The notes below the pieces were generated by a model, which searched no databases, was not told the origin of the DNA, and saw nothing but the letters and a program-made list of their open reading frames with translations. 64,000 bases of DNA, from NCBI GenBank assembly GCA_002281485.1, contig NCGF01000015.1:1-64000 (forward strand). The letters run 5' to 3'. The DNA is from Sphingomonas sp. 28-66-16 (GTDB lineage Bacteria; Pseudomonadota; Alphaproteobacteria; Sphingomonadales; Sphingomonadaceae). Shown in pieces: positions 49,337-57,425 of this stretch. Both the position numbers and the translations under genes were made by a program. The number at the start of each line of letters is the position of its first letter. The stretch's first letter is position 1.

Positions 49337-50581
49337 ATGCTCGATATCAAGTTCATCGTGAACAACGCCGACGATGTAGCCCGCAACGCCAAGGCGCGCG
49401 GTTACGACGTCGATGTCGATGCGATCATCGCGCTCGATCAGGATCGCCGCACGCTGATCGTCGAGATCGAGGAACGGCGCAAGGAAAGCAAGGCGCTGGC
49501 GGCGAAGAGCGGCGCCGGCGCGGTCGATCCCGATTCCATCCGCGCCCGCGCCCGCGCGATCAAGGAGGCAATCTCGCAGGGCGAGGCACGTCTGCGCGAG
49601 ATCGAAGACGATCTCAACGATCGGCTCGCCCGCGTACCGAACATGCTCGATCCGCGCGTGCCGATGGGCAGTGAGGATGATTTCACCCTGTTCCGCGAAT
49701 GGGGCACCCCGCGCCGGTTCGATTTCACGCCGCGCTCGCACGAGGATGTCGCCGAAGGGCTCGACATGCTCGACATCGCCCGCGGCGTTTCGGTCGCCGG
49801 CAGCCGATTCTACGTGCTGAAGAACGATGCGGTGCGGTTGCGCTATGCGATGATCGGGCTGTGGCAGGCGATGGTCGCCGATGCGCCGTGGCAACTCGTC
49901 AGCCCGCCGCTGCTGGCGCGCCCCGAAACGCTTTTCACCGCCGGCTACACGCCGTTCGCGTCAAAGGAAAACTACAAGATCGAGGACAGCAACCTGTCGC
50001 TGATCGGCACTAGCGAACAGGCGATCCTGGGCTTTCACATCGACGAGATTCTCGAATCGCTGCCGCTGCTCTACATGGGCGACAGCATGTGCTTCCGCAC
50101 GGAGGCGGGCGCCGCCGGCCGCGATACGCGCGGGATCATCCGCGTCCATCAGTTCTTCAAGCTCGAGCAGGTGGTTTTCTGCCGGCCCGAGGAATCGGAG
50201 CATTGGCATCTGCAATGCCTCGCCAACGAGGAGCGCTTCCTCCAGCTGCTCGACATCCCCTATCGCGTGATCGTCTGCTCGTCGGGCGACATCGCCGCAC
50301 CCGGGCATTTCAAATACGACATCGAAGCCTGGATGCCCGGCCAGGATCGTTATCGCGAGGTGACCTCGAACACCAATCTCACCGATTTCCAGACGCGGCG
50401 CGGCAATATCCGCTGGCGCGACGAGGACGGCAAGCGAGTCTATCCGCACACGATCTCGGCGACCGGCTTTTGCGATCGCCACCTGCTCGCATTGCTCGAA
50501 ACGCACCAGAATGAAGACGGCTCGCTGACGATTCCGCCGGCTTTGGTGCCCTATATGGGTGGGGTCGAGCGGATCGGCTGA
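49337..50581 (+). CDS. serS: Seryl-tRNA synthetase (divergent form)
   Basis: 414 residues. N-terminal tRNA-binding coiled coil (about 1-105), then the class II core: serine-binding TSE at 225-227, motif 2 CFRTEAGAAGRDTRGIIRVH (252-271), and YREVTSNTNLTDFQTRR (338-354). The usual bacterial sequence around here is CSN and DFQARR, and motif 3 is NGSGLAVGR. Here they read NTNL and SATGFCDRHLLALLE (374-388), so the protein departs from the common form. GAAGG 5 nt upstream. It may be the only SerRS or a second paralogue; the window cannot tell. Confidence 0.88.
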   Translation: MLDIKFIVNNADDVARNAKARGYDVDVDAIIALDQDRRTLIVEIEERRKESKALAAKSGAGAVDPDSIRARARAIKEAISQGEARLREIEDDLNDRLARVPNMLDPRVPMGSEDDFTLFREWGTPRRFDFTPRSHEDVAEGLDMLDIARGVSVAGSRFYVLKNDAVRLRYAMIGLWQAMVADAPWQLVSPPLLARPETLFTAGYTPFASKENYKIEDSNLSLIGTSEQAILGFHIDEILESLPLLYMGDSMCFRTEAGAAGRDTRGIIRVHQFFKLEQVVFCRPEESEHWHLQCLANEERFLQLLDIPYRVIVCSSGDIAAPGHFKYDIEAWMPGQDRYREVTSNTNLTDFQTRRGNIRWRDEDGKRVYPHTISATGFCDRHLLALLETHQNEDGSLTIPPALVPYMGGVERIG

Positions 50582-50647
50582 CCGCGGGGTTGACGAGGGG
50601 GAGGATCGGGATGCGTGGGCCCACCAGCACGACCTCGGATCAGCACC

Positions 50648-51190
50648 TTAGAACGGATTGATCGAATATCCCTGCTGCTGCAGCAACGCGAGCGCGGTCA
50701 TTGCCGAAAGCGCCATCTTCACCCCCGGCAAGACATCCGCCTTGGCGATCGACGCGGCGGCGGCGCTTTGCCCGCACAGCCAGATGTCGACGCCATGGGC
50801 GGTCAATGCGGCAATCGCCGCCGCGCTGCCATTGGCGGCGCCGTTGTTGCGCTGGGCATAGGGGCCTGCCTTCAGAAGATCCGTCGAGGCCGGCCCATGA
50901 ACAACGATGGCGACATGGATATTGGCGAGCGGCACGCCGGCTTCGACATGCATGTTGATGAATCGCGCGGCCGACTCGATCGCTCGGCTGAGCTCGCCGG
51001 GCTTGGCCTTTTCCGAGACGTTGAAGGCGACATGGAACACCGTCGTCGGCGGGAGCGGCATATCGCTGTCCACCGAGGCGACATCGCCAAATTCGGCAAA
51101 CACGGGTCCGGGGTGAAATCCGGTGCGCGGCGCCGCGCTCGCTTCGATCGGCAGCAGTAGCAGGGCAAGCAGAATCGGCAGTTTCGTCAT
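50648..51190 (-). CDS. Secreted DsrE-family protein
   Basis: 180 residues. Signal peptide TKLPILLALLLLPIEASA. DsrE/DsrF-like fold: FHVAFNVSEKAKPGEL, INMHVEAGVPLANIHVAIVVHG and VDIWLCGQSAAAASI with a single Cys at the usual active position. Periplasmic DsrE-like proteins are poorly understood. The ATG at 51190 begins the signal peptide; a Shine-Dalgarno is distant (12 nt), so the start is moderately certain. Convergent with serS. Confidence 0.8.
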   Translation of the reverse strand: MTKLPILLALLLLPIEASAAPRTGFHPGPVFAEFGDVASVDSDMPLPPTTVFHVAFNVSEKAKPGELSRAIESAARFINMHVEAGVPLANIHVAIVVHGPASTDLLKAGPYAQRNNGAANGSAAAIAALTAHGVDIWLCGQSAAAASIAKADVLPGVKMALSAMTALALLQQQGYSINPF

Positions 51191-51325
51191 GGCAGCCAGT
51201 GCTCCTGATGAATCGCTATCCGCTGCCTCTATACACGCGTGCCGGGCCAGCGCGAGAGCATCACGATTGCCGATCAACGCACGGCGATGCCACCTGGCCC
51301 ATGAGCTGGGCCCGATGAGCCGGCC

Positions 51326-51817
51326 CTATGAAGGGCAGCGCGGATCACCCGGACAATCAGGCAGGCGCGCCAGCGTGGCGGCATCGGGCTCGAGCGGCCC
51401 CGAGCCCCGCTGCCCGCCGTTCAAGCCCGTGCCCGAGATCACAAGCGACCCGTCGTTGGCGATGCGGAGCGTGGTCGAGCAGGCCAGGGACATCGGCTTG
51501 ATCTCGCTGCAGGCGATCCAGATCTGCGGCCGGCCGGCCGCGCTCACCCGGACCTTCTTGCGCACCAGATCCCAGGCGAAGACGCGCCCCGCAGGATTGC
51601 CGAGCTTGCTCGTCCCGCCGAACAAAAAGGCGCGATCGGCGCGGAACAGCGGCGTATCACCATCGTCATAAGCGACGACCTTGGAATCGGTGAAGGTGAT
51701 CAGCTGATCGGGCCCGCCGGCGAACTGGACGACGCTCAGCGAAAAGGCCTGGGCGATCGCCGCCGCCGGCAGCGCGCAAACCCCGACCGCGATCCCGAAA
51801 CGCATCAGCCATGCCAT
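51326..51817 (-). CDS. Secreted protein, unknown function
   Basis: 163 residues with signal peptide WLMRFGIAVGVCALPAAAIA. The mature part (SLSVVQFAGGPDQLITFTDS, AFLFGGTSKLGNPAGRVFAW) has four Cys (IACSEIK, LACSTTL, PDCPGDPRCPS) that may form disulfides. Family not recognised. AGGGGA 6 nt before ATG at 51817. Confidence 0.7.
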   Translation of the reverse strand: MAWLMRFGIAVGVCALPAAAIAQAFSLSVVQFAGGPDQLITFTDSKVVAYDDGDTPLFRADRAFLFGGTSKLGNPAGRVFAWDLVRKKVRVSAAGRPQIWIACSEIKPMSLACSTTLRIANDGSLVISGTGLNGGQRGSGPLEPDAATLARLPDCPGDPRCPS

Positions 51818-51907
51818 GATTGATCCCCTCTCGACGCCAAGCAGCAATTTCCTTACGCGTGATGGCCAGGCGCAACAAGCAAACGGGATAAGGGAAATTG
51901 TCGGGCG

Positions 51908-52663
51908 ATGCTTGATGACGTGGCCGAGCTTCTCGGCGCCGCCGACGAGGATGGGCCCGACACGCCGGAGGAGCGCGAGCGCAAGGCGTGGCATCGACGG
52001 ATCACGATCGGCGCCGCCGGCTTCTTCCTCGCGGTGATGCTGGCCGCGATCAACGCCATCTCGGCCATACGTGGTTCGGTGATCGTCGTGCAGCCGCCAG
52101 AGCAGGTGATCCTCTATCGCGATGGCGACGACGACAAGGCCGTGCTGACGATGGCGATGCGACTCGCGATGATCAACGCCGCCGGCGCCGAGCATGGCGA
52201 TGTGCTGATGGAGGCAACGATCACGCCGATGAAGGGCGGCCCCGCGTTCAAATTCGCCGGCTCGGTCAAGCCCGTCTTCACCAATGATCCCGATGCCGCC
52301 AGCAAGTGCGAGATCGGCGCGCGCTGCGTCACGCTACCCGGCCTGCTCGCGATCGAGCAGGGCGACGACATCATCGACATTCCCGGCGGTTCGGTGCGCT
52401 CGCCCTATCTCGCTTATCCGGTGACCGATTGGAATTGCGAGGGCGATGCCAAGCAATGCGGGCGCTTCACCAATTTCGACCACGCCATCGCGGCGATCGC
52501 GCGGGGGGAGGGCGAATTCACCGTCAACGTCAATTTTTACAGCGACGGCAAGCGCCGCATCATCTGCCAGGGGCGCGCGATCGACCTCGCCTATCTTCGC
52601 AAGACCGGCTGGATGACGATCGGCTGCAAACAGACGAAGATCACCGGCGCGCCCGTTTTCTGA
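51908..52663 (+). CDS. Single-pass membrane protein, unknown function
   Basis: 251 residues. A charged cytosolic N-terminus is followed by one membrane helix (about 31-55, RITIGAAGFFLAVMLAAINA) and a periplasmic domain of about 190 residues with several Cys (KCEIGARCVTL, WNCEGDAKQCGRF, CQGRA, GCKQ). Family not recognised. It converges with the TpsB gene. Confidence 0.7.
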   Translation: MLDDVAELLGAADEDGPDTPEERERKAWHRRITIGAAGFFLAVMLAAINAISAIRGSVIVVQPPEQVILYRDGDDDKAVLTMAMRLAMINAAGAEHGDVLMEATITPMKGGPAFKFAGSVKPVFTNDPDAASKCEIGARCVTLPGLLAIEQGDDIIDIPGGSVRSPYLAYPVTDWNCEGDAKQCGRFTNFDHAIAAIARGEGEFTVNVNFYSDGKRRIICQGRAIDLAYLRKTGWMTIGCKQTKITGAPVF

Positions 52664-52680
52664 GGGCGGCGGCGCCGCGC

Positions 52681-54573
52681 CTATCGCCGGCGCAGGAGCG
52701 CGAGCGGATGAAGGGTGACGCGGAATTGAAACCCCCGATCCTGCAGGTCGCGGCTGCCGACCTGGGGCGCGTCGATCAGCGCATAGGCATAACTGACCCG
52801 AGCCGTGATCGCGTCAGCGGGCACCCAGGCAAGGCCGGCACCGACGCTGGCGAGCCGATCGGGCCGTGGCTGGGGATCGCGGGCATTGCCCAGCACCGCG
52901 CCGTCGACGAATGCCGACACCCCGAAAGCTGCGAGATTGACGCCATGGGCGTCGGCTCCGCGGCCCGAGAGCGACACCGGCTGATAGAGTTCGACCGAAC
53001 CGATCAGCCCGCGGTCGACCAGCGCCAGCGTCTCGCGATAGCCCCGCACCGTCGCGTCGCCGCCTGCCGCCAGTCGCTCCCCCGAATAAAGCAGCCCTTC
53101 AGCCCATTGTCCGGTCAGTCGCAACCGCACTTCGAGCCCGTCGCTGGTCAGCCGGCGGGCATGGCTCGCCTGCACCAGCAGCGCGCGAAAATCGGTGGTC
53201 GGCACGCGATCGAGCAGCGCGGCAGCATCGACGGGGTTGGTGGGGATGACGCGCGATCCGGCCAGCCCCTGCGTGAATGTCACCGACAGCGCGGTCACCT
53301 GGGATATCCCGCGCTCGACCCAGTCGCCGACCAGCCGCAGCGCGGTATAGTCTGACCGGCCGTCGACCGCACCGGGCGAGAAGGAAAAGGGCTGGCCGAG
53401 CAGGAACGTCGCGGTCTCGCGGTGGGCCAGGCGCACGCCCACCGAGATGCTCCGCGCCGCCCGCCAGCCGCCCGCCGGGCGCGGGGTCAACGGGCGGAGG
53501 ACCAGCGTCTGGTCGAGCCCAGCCTCGACGTTCCAGTCGCGCGCGCTGATATCGAGCGGCACCAACGGGCGATCGACCACCGACGCCAGATTATAGCCGC
53601 CGCGCATCAGGAAATTGGTCCGCGTGCCGAAGATCGGCGTCTGATAGCTCGCCGAGGCATCGGGCTGGCCGGCGGTGATCCCTGCCTCGGCGCTGGCCAG
53701 ATCGCCGGCGGTGATCAGGTTGCGGATCGATCCGCCGATCGCACCGCGCTGGGCGCCGACGGCGGGGGAGCGACTGTTGGCGACGCTCGCGTAGAGATCG
53801 ATCCGGGGTGCCGGATCGACCGTCAGCGCCAGTGTCGCCTCGCCCGGGCGGGCGCCGGGCCGCAGATCGGCGCGCACGGTGGCAATCGCCGGATTCTCGG
53901 ACAGCAAGCGAAAGGCACGCTCGATCGAGAGCGCGTTGAGCGGCACCTCGCGGGCTGCCTGCATGCGATCGGTGACAAAGCCCGAGGTCAGCCCGCGCGC
54001 GCCGCCCGCCCCCCAGCGCACGATCACCGGCGAAGCGTCGCCATCGGCGGTCAGCCGACCGAACACCAGCACGAGGTGGAGCACCCCGCCATCAACCAGC
54101 GCGCCGCCGGTGATCCGCACGCCCGAATTGATATAGCCGTTGCGAACGAAGGCGAGGTTGATGAGCTGGATCAGCGCCGTCGTCCGATCGAGCGGCATTC
54201 GCGCGCCGATCAGGCCGTTGAGGGCGAACTGGTGCTTGACCCACGCCGCGTCGAAGCCGCGGCTTGGCGGTTGTTCGAGCGTGAGCCCGGTCACCGGATC
54301 AGGCGTCGGCGCCCAATCGGCAGCCGCGGGCGCGCTGCCCGGCCCGCCCGCAACATCGACATCGGCGATCACGATTCCGGCATCGTCGACGGCCGGCACG
54401 GTGGCTGCAGGCGCATCGATCGGCGGCACCAAGGCTGGCGCCGGCCTGGAAAAGGCCGGCAGCGTCGGCGCCGTCGCGCCCGGCCCGGTTCGGTCGCCGG
54501 GCGCCTCGGGCCGTTGCTGCGCCTGGGCCTCGGTCGCGCAAAGCGCGGCCGATACGACGATGGTCCTGAGCAT
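52681..54573 (-). CDS. TpsB-type outer-membrane transporter (ShlB/FhaC/HecB family)
   Basis: 630 residues. Signal peptide MLRTIVVSAALCATEAQA. A Pro/Ala-rich stretch is followed by a ShlB-type POTRA region (about 100-250) and the 16-stranded FhaC-like barrel, with the conserved late motif LAAGGDATVRGYRETLALVDRGL (VRGY). It would export the TpsA protein encoded just upstream. A GTG at 54588 overlaps the TpsA stop as GTGA, so translation may begin there instead. Third gene of the CHAT-TpsA-TpsB operon. Confidence 0.87.
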   Translation of the reverse strand: MLRTIVVSAALCATEAQAQQRPEAPGDRTGPGATAPTLPAFSRPAPALVPPIDAPAATVPAVDDAGIVIADVDVAGGPGSAPAAADWAPTPDPVTGLTLEQPPSRGFDAAWVKHQFALNGLIGARMPLDRTTALIQLINLAFVRNGYINSGVRITGGALVDGGVLHLVLVFGRLTADGDASPVIVRWGAGGARGLTSGFVTDRMQAAREVPLNALSIERAFRLLSENPAIATVRADLRPGARPGEATLALTVDPAPRIDLYASVANSRSPAVGAQRGAIGGSIRNLITAGDLASAEAGITAGQPDASASYQTPIFGTRTNFLMRGGYNLASVVDRPLVPLDISARDWNVEAGLDQTLVLRPLTPRPAGGWRAARSISVGVRLAHRETATFLLGQPFSFSPGAVDGRSDYTALRLVGDWVERGISQVTALSVTFTQGLAGSRVIPTNPVDAAALLDRVPTTDFRALLVQASHARRLTSDGLEVRLRLTGQWAEGLLYSGERLAAGGDATVRGYRETLALVDRGLIGSVELYQPVSLSGRGADAHGVNLAAFGVSAFVDGAVLGNARDPQPRPDRLASVGAGLAWVPADAITARVSYAYALIDAPQVGSRDLQDRGFQFRVTLHPLALLRRR

Positions 54574-54584
54574 TGTCGCGGTGG

Positions 54585-57425
54585 TCACTGTTTGCAAACC
54601 GTCCAGCTGGTCAGCGCGCCGGCGACGGTCGACGCGGCGGCGCCGTCGGGGGCGGCGATGCCGGCATAGGGCCCGGTCGGACGCAGATTGAGCTGGTTGG
54701 TGCCGCCGCGCCGCGTTGCCGCGCACTGGCCGCGCAGCACCGACGACGCATCGAGGAACGACAGATCGACTGGCGCGGCGCCGGTCGAAAGATCGCCGAC
54801 CTGGCTGTCGACGAGCAGCAGCCCGTCCACCGACAACAGGTTGAGCCGATCCGACGAGCGGATGTAGAAATCGGACTGGATCAGCACATCGGCGCCGAAT
54901 GCCTCGCCCAGCGCCAGAATCTGGCCGCCATCAGAGAGGATCAGATAGGGGCTGGCGATCGTGATGATGCCACCGGTGCCCGGCCCCGACGACGTCGTGA
55001 TGACCCCCGATTGCGCCGCGCCGCGCAGCAACAGCGTCCCCGTGCGTGGCATCAGCAGCGTGATGTCGCCCGCCGGGCCAGCGATCGAATTGGTCGAGAT
55101 CGCGGCGCCATCGCGCAGCTCGACGCGGCCGGCGTCGATCAGGATGCCCCCCGCAAGCCCGCCCCGATCGGATAGATTCTCGCTGGTGATTTCCGATCCC
55201 GCGCCGCGCGCGATCAGCGTGCCCACCGTCAGCAGGATCGCGCCGGCCGGATCCGGATTGAACGACGTGCTTTCGATCCGACCACCGTTGACGATCTCGA
55301 TCGTGTCGGCGGTGATGTCGATCCCACCCGCCGTCCCCGCCACCGCGCCGGTCGCTGCCGAGGCGATTTCGGCGCCGTCGAGCACCAGTGATTTGGCCTT
55401 GATCGCGATCTCGCCGGCAAATCCCGTATTGGCCACGCTGGTGCTGATCGAAGGTGCGTCCGCGGGGCCGAGATACAACCGGTTCGCCTCGATCGACACG
55501 CTGCCGGCATCGCCCGTCGCCGCTGCGCCGGTCTGCGCGGACGTGATCCGCGCGCCGCCGGTGATCGCGATGTCGAGCGGCCCGTCGCCCGAAGGTTCGA
55601 TGAGGATGTCCCCCGCCCGCCCGGTCGAAAAGGTCTCCGAACTGATCCGGCTGCCGCTCGAAAGATCGATCGAATGCGCGCTGATCTGGATCAGACCCGC
55701 GATTCCCGAACCCCGCGTCGAGGTGGCGATCTCGCCGGTATTGCGCAGGGTGAGGTCCCCGGCCTGTACGACGATGATGCCCGCCGCCCCGGTGCCGCCG
55801 AGCGCGGCGCTGTTGAGCGCGCCATCGTCGATGAGCAGGTGATCGGCATTCACGACCAGCGTCCCGCCCTGCCCCGATCCCTCGGTCACCGACGAGATCT
55901 CGCTGCCCGACAGGATCCGCAAGGTCTTCGCGTAGATCCCGACCTCGCCCGCGCCGCTACTCTGGCCGCCGATCGAATCGGCGGCGATGCTCGATCCGTT
56001 GCGCAGCTCGATCGTGTCCGCAGCGACACCCACATAGCCGCCATATCCCGCGCCCAGATTGGACGAGGTGATGCGGGCGCCGTGATCGAGCGCGACGGTC
56101 TTGGCGAGAATCGAGACGGTCCCCGCGTCGCCCGTCGCGCTCGATTCGGCTTCGGACGCGATCAGCCCGCCGTTCATCGTCAGCGAGCCGGTGTCGATCA
56201 GCAGATCGCCGCCGTTCCCCGCGCCGAAGGTGGTCGAATCGATCATCCCGCCAGAGGTGATCGCGATGCTGTCGGCAGCGATGTCGATACTGCCCGATCG
56301 CGAATTGCCATAGGCAGACGAGACGATCGACGCGTCGGTTGCGATCAGCAGTGAGCCGGTGCGGATGCGGATGTCGCCGGCATTGCCCATCGCCCCGGGC
56401 AGCGCCTGCGAGCTGATCTGGCTGGTGTCGGACATCATGATCCGCAGCGCGTCGATATCGACGACGGCGGCGTTACCGATCCCGGGCGCAAAGCTGCCGA
56501 GATAGGTCTGGTTGGCGCCGCCGGCGCTGCCGCGCAGGATCAGATCGCCGACCAGCAGGTGGAGGCCAGCGGCACTCCGGTCGTTGGAATCCGAGGCGAA
56601 GATCGAACTGGTCAGCGTCATCCGCGCGGCAGCGGCACGGACCCGGCCGGACTGGCTCGCGCTGGGCTGGACGCTGACGAAGCTGTCAGTGAACGACAGG
56701 TTCCCGCTCGTGAACCGCGCCGCGAGTGGCTGATCGAGCGCCACTTCGGCGCTGGCGGTGCCGAGCGCGACAAGATCGAGCGCGCCGGGGACGAAGGTCG
56801 ATCGGTCGATGCTGATATTGGCCGCGCTGAGCGACAGGCCGGTATCGGCGCCGACGAAGCCGTCGCCGGCGCCGACGATGCTGATATCCCCCTGGGCGCC
56901 GAGAAAGCCGAACGCGGCAGGCGCGGCCATCGAAAAGCTCGAGCCGCCGGGGGTCGTCACCCCGAACACGCCGCCATCGGCAAAGCGCAGGCTGCTCGCG
57001 GTCGAGAAATAGGCCGCATTGGGCACCGCGACCGACGCATTGGCGCCGAAGATGATTCCGGCCGGATTGATGAAGAAGAAATTGGCGCGATCAAGGCCTT
57101 GGGTGGCGATCGTACCGTCGATCGTCGAGATGCTGCCACCGGTGATGCGATTGATGACGTTGGCGATGCTGCCGCCGTCACCGCCCGATCGCACCCATAA
57201 GGCGGTGTCGCCCGTCCCGAGCGAAAAACGCGCAAAACTGTGAAACAGATTGTCGCCGACGCGGCGACCGCCGTCGATCACCGTGGTGGTGCCCGTGGTC
57301 GTCGCGGTGGTGCCGGTGGTGAGCGCAGGCGGCGCATCGGGCGTGATCGCGGTCTGGGCGCCCGCAGGGATCGCCGACAGCAACACGAGCGCGCCCGCGC
57401 CCATCCCGATCGCGGCGTGCCTCAT
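54585..57425 (-). CDS. TpsA-type secreted exoprotein (haemagglutination-activity domain)
   Basis: 946 residues. Signal peptide MRHAAIGMGAGALVLLSAIPAG. The TPS domain (about 25-260) has the typical NLFHSFARFSLGTGDTALW and FFFINPAGIIFGANASV. The rest is a long beta-helix-like run of Ser/Thr/Gly-rich repeats (SGSISIA, ITS-type strands). The C-terminus has Cys in VLRGQCAATRRGG and WTVCKQ, a pair resembling the anchoring disulfide of HMW1-type exoproteins. The ATG overlaps the CHAT gene stop as ATGA. Likely a surface or released adhesin-like protein secreted by the TpsB partner. Confidence 0.88.
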   Translation of the reverse strand: MRHAAIGMGAGALVLLSAIPAGAQTAITPDAPPALTTGTTATTTGTTTVIDGGRRVGDNLFHSFARFSLGTGDTALWVRSGGDGGSIANVINRITGGSISTIDGTIATQGLDRANFFFINPAGIIFGANASVAVPNAAYFSTASSLRFADGGVFGVTTPGGSSFSMAAPAAFGFLGAQGDISIVGAGDGFVGADTGLSLSAANISIDRSTFVPGALDLVALGTASAEVALDQPLAARFTSGNLSFTDSFVSVQPSASQSGRVRAAAARMTLTSSIFASDSNDRSAAGLHLLVGDLILRGSAGGANQTYLGSFAPGIGNAAVVDIDALRIMMSDTSQISSQALPGAMGNAGDIRIRTGSLLIATDASIVSSAYGNSRSGSIDIAADSIAITSGGMIDSTTFGAGNGGDLLIDTGSLTMNGGLIASEAESSATGDAGTVSILAKTVALDHGARITSSNLGAGYGGYVGVAADTIELRNGSSIAADSIGGQSSGAGEVGIYAKTLRILSGSEISSVTEGSGQGGTLVVNADHLLIDDGALNSAALGGTGAAGIIVVQAGDLTLRNTGEIATSTRGSGIAGLIQISAHSIDLSSGSRISSETFSTGRAGDILIEPSGDGPLDIAITGGARITSAQTGAAATGDAGSVSIEANRLYLGPADAPSISTSVANTGFAGEIAIKAKSLVLDGAEIASAATGAVAGTAGGIDITADTIEIVNGGRIESTSFNPDPAGAILLTVGTLIARGAGSEITSENLSDRGGLAGGILIDAGRVELRDGAAISTNSIAGPAGDITLLMPRTGTLLLRGAAQSGVITTSSGPGTGGIITIASPYLILSDGGQILALGEAFGADVLIQSDFYIRSSDRLNLLSVDGLLLVDSQVGDLSTGAAPVDLSFLDASSVLRGQCAATRRGGTNQLNLRPTGPYAGIAAPDGAAASTVAGALTSWTVCKQ

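Noticed and set aside
53422-54669. Plus-strand frame of 415 codons across the TpsB gene
   Set aside because: Antisense shadow; the minus-strand TpsB has clear family motifs.
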